Assembly (NCBI GenBank): GCA_020073345.1 | Contig: JAIQFI010000031.1 | Location: forward strand, 1-64,000 | Reading direction: 5' to 3' | DNA: 64,000 nucleotides | Origin: Terriglobia bacterium | GTDB taxonomy: Bacteria > Acidobacteriota > Terriglobia > Bryobacterales > Bryobacteraceae | Shown here: positions 63,119-64,000 of the stretch, in pieces | Numbering within the stretch: the first letter of the stretch is position 1 | How the letters are laid out: each line of letters starts with the position of its first letter | The notes under the pieces: generated by a model | What the model was told of the DNA's origin: nothing | What the model saw: only the letters and a program-made list of their open reading frames with translations | Database searches by the model: none | Program-made: the position numbers and the translations under genes

Positions 63119-63524
63119 AAAAACGATCGCGAACCTGCCGGGCGCAAGACGCGGCTATACGCTGATCGAGCTGATCATTGTGATGGCGATCATCTCGATT
63201 CTGGTTTCGATCGCCGTGCCGCTGTATCAGAAGTCGCTGATACGCACCAAGGAAAGTATGCTCCACAGCCATCTGCAAACTCTGCGGATCGTGATCGACG
63301 AGTTCACTTTCGACAAGAAAAGGGCCCCGCAGACACTCCAGGACCTGGTGGCGGAAGGTTATTTGCGCGCGGTACCCATCGATCCCATCACCGGCAACGA
63401 TCAGTGGCGCGCGATCCAGGAAGATTCGCTCAGCGCGGTGGACCAGACGCAACCCGGTATCTTCGATGTCCGCAGCCTGTCGGATCTGACCAGCCTGGAA
63501 GGTACTCCCTACTCAGAGTGGTGA
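63090..63524 (+). CDS. Pseudopilin/prepilin, second copy
   Basis: About 144 aa from the ATG at 63090 (the track's earlier start at 63057 is less likely). RRGYTLIELIIVMAIISILVSIAVPLYQK is the prepilin motif, followed by RTKESMLHSHLQTLRIVIDEF and RAVPIDPITG; it ends GTPYSEW like its neighbour, so the two are tandem relatives. It overlaps the first pseudopilin by 29 bases. Confidence 0.9.
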   Translation: MELPIQSGNKKTIANLPGARRGYTLIELIIVMAIISILVSIAVPLYQKSLIRTKESMLHSHLQTLRIVIDEFTFDKKRAPQTLQDLVAEGYLRAVPIDPITGNDQWRAIQEDSLSAVDQTQPGIFDVRSLSDLTSLEGTPYSEW

Positions 63525-63562
63525 AACCCAGGCCTCCTCGTTTGCGTCATTAACAGCAGTTC

Positions 63563-64000
63563 ATGACGCCCAGCACCACCGAATTCAAGACGGCCGACCG
63601 TGCCCATACCAGTTTCCTGGCGGCTGCCGAAAAACGAACTTTGATTTGGATCGCGACCCGGCTTCCAGGCTGGGTAAACTCAGATCACCTCACCGCGCTG
63701 GGATTCGTATCGCTGATCCTGGCTGGGGCCAGCTACTGGTACGCGCGCTTCCACGCTGGGGCGCTGCTTCTGGTGATCCCGTTCCTCGCGTTGAATTGGT
63801 TTGGCGATTCGCTTGACGGCACGCTGGCGCGCGTGCGCCACCGGCAGCGTCCGCGCTACGGATTTTACGTCGATCACATCCTGGACGCCCTGGGAATGAG
63901 TTTTCTGATGGGGGGCATAGCGCTTTCCGGCTACATGTCGCCACTGGTGGCGGGCGGCTTTCTGATCATGTACCTGCTGCTTTCGATCGAAATCTACCTG
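63563..64000 (+). CDS. CDP-alcohol phosphotransferase family protein, cut by window end
   Basis: Absent from the ORF track because its stop lies beyond the window. The 146 residues visible contain the full family motif DSLDGTLARVRHRQRPRYGFYVDHILD (Asp82, Asp85-Gly86, Ala89-Arg90, Gly100, Asp104, Asp108) that binds CDP-alcohol and metal, surrounded by membrane segments. It makes phospholipids from CDP-activated alcohols; product unknown. It starts 38 bases after the pseudopilin. Confidence 0.88.
   Translation, partial: MTPSTTEFKTADRAHTSFLAAAEKRTLIWIATRLPGWVNSDHLTALGFVSLILAGASYWYARFHAGALLLVIPFLALNWFGDSLDGTLARVRHRQRPRYGFYVDHILDALGMSFLMGGIALSGYMSPLVAGGFLIMYLLLSIEIYL

Noticed and set aside
1-64000. 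tRNA, rRNA, CRISPR array, prophage or insertion sequence
   Set aside because: Looked for T-loop motifs, regular spaced direct repeats, transposase or integrase motifs and phage genes in the gaps and ORFs; none was convincing.

Overview
The window is a GC-rich, densely coded chromosomal segment of an acidobacterium, most likely of the Solibacter/Bryobacter type. The clues are two tandem proteins of the 'VWFA-related Acidobacterial domain' family, many small exported proteins, a bacillithiol pathway, a secretin with a C-terminal cohesin-like domain, and short palindromic intergenic repeats. No rRNA, tRNA, CRISPR array, phage or complete insertion sequence was seen. The taxonomic call is inference from gene content; no marker rRNA is present.

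Layout. 0-6.2 kb: bifunctional ppGpp synthetase/hydrolase (rel), a DUF971 protein, and a minus-strand pyrimidine operon pyrR-pyrB-pyrC ending in an orphan ribbon-helix-helix antitoxin. 6.2-12.3 kb: homoserine dehydrogenase on plus, facing a tight minus-strand operon aroC-def-fmt-argJ-small exported protein. 12.3-14.3 kb: a decaying patch with a broken di-heme cytochrome c peroxidase gene and a frameshifted Flp pilin gene, flanked by palindromic repeats. 14.4-20.5 kb: an exported protein, serS, citrate synthase, and a fused alpha/beta 2-oxoacid dehydrogenase E1. 20.6-26.5 kb: a six-gene plus-strand operon (two VWA proteins, a GT-C type membrane glycosyltransferase, a FAD monooxygenase, a YceI protein, a TPR-like exported protein). 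26.5-32.5 kb: sarcosine-oxidase-like flavoenzyme, an unknown membrane protein, an amino acid permease, and UvrD/PcrA coupled to a tiny basic protein. 32.6-35.8 kb: HicAB, a SnoaL-like protein, an ECF sigma/membrane anti-sigma/Spy-like sensor cluster, and rpmE.

35.75-36.08 kb is a 328-base structured intergenic region with nested small ORFs and a 15-nt match to the 16S rRNA 3' tail; it is the most unusual non-coding stretch here. 36-45 kb: a FadB-like beta-oxidation enzyme, methyltransferase, MGMT, an ABC-2 exporter, a PQQ enzyme, and an exported protein with a hexamer-repeat tail. 45-51 kb: an isolated nuoB, malQ, a PemK/MazF-type toxin-antitoxin pair, and hrcA-grpE-dnaJ. 51-64 kb: a TPR protein, a type IV pilin, a cyclophilin, bshB1-bshA, pepA, an MBL hydrolase, smpB, a secretin followed by two pseudopilins, and a CDP-alcohol phosphotransferase cut by the window end.

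Most of the window is core metabolism and translation (pyrimidines, threonine/methionine branch, arginine, chorismate, citrate, N-formyl-methionine handling, tmRNA partner). Accessory interest lies in three toxin-antitoxin loci or remnants, the sigma-sensor cluster, the six-gene envelope operon, the two broken genes around 13-14 kb, the repeat families, and the rpmE upstream RNA-like region.
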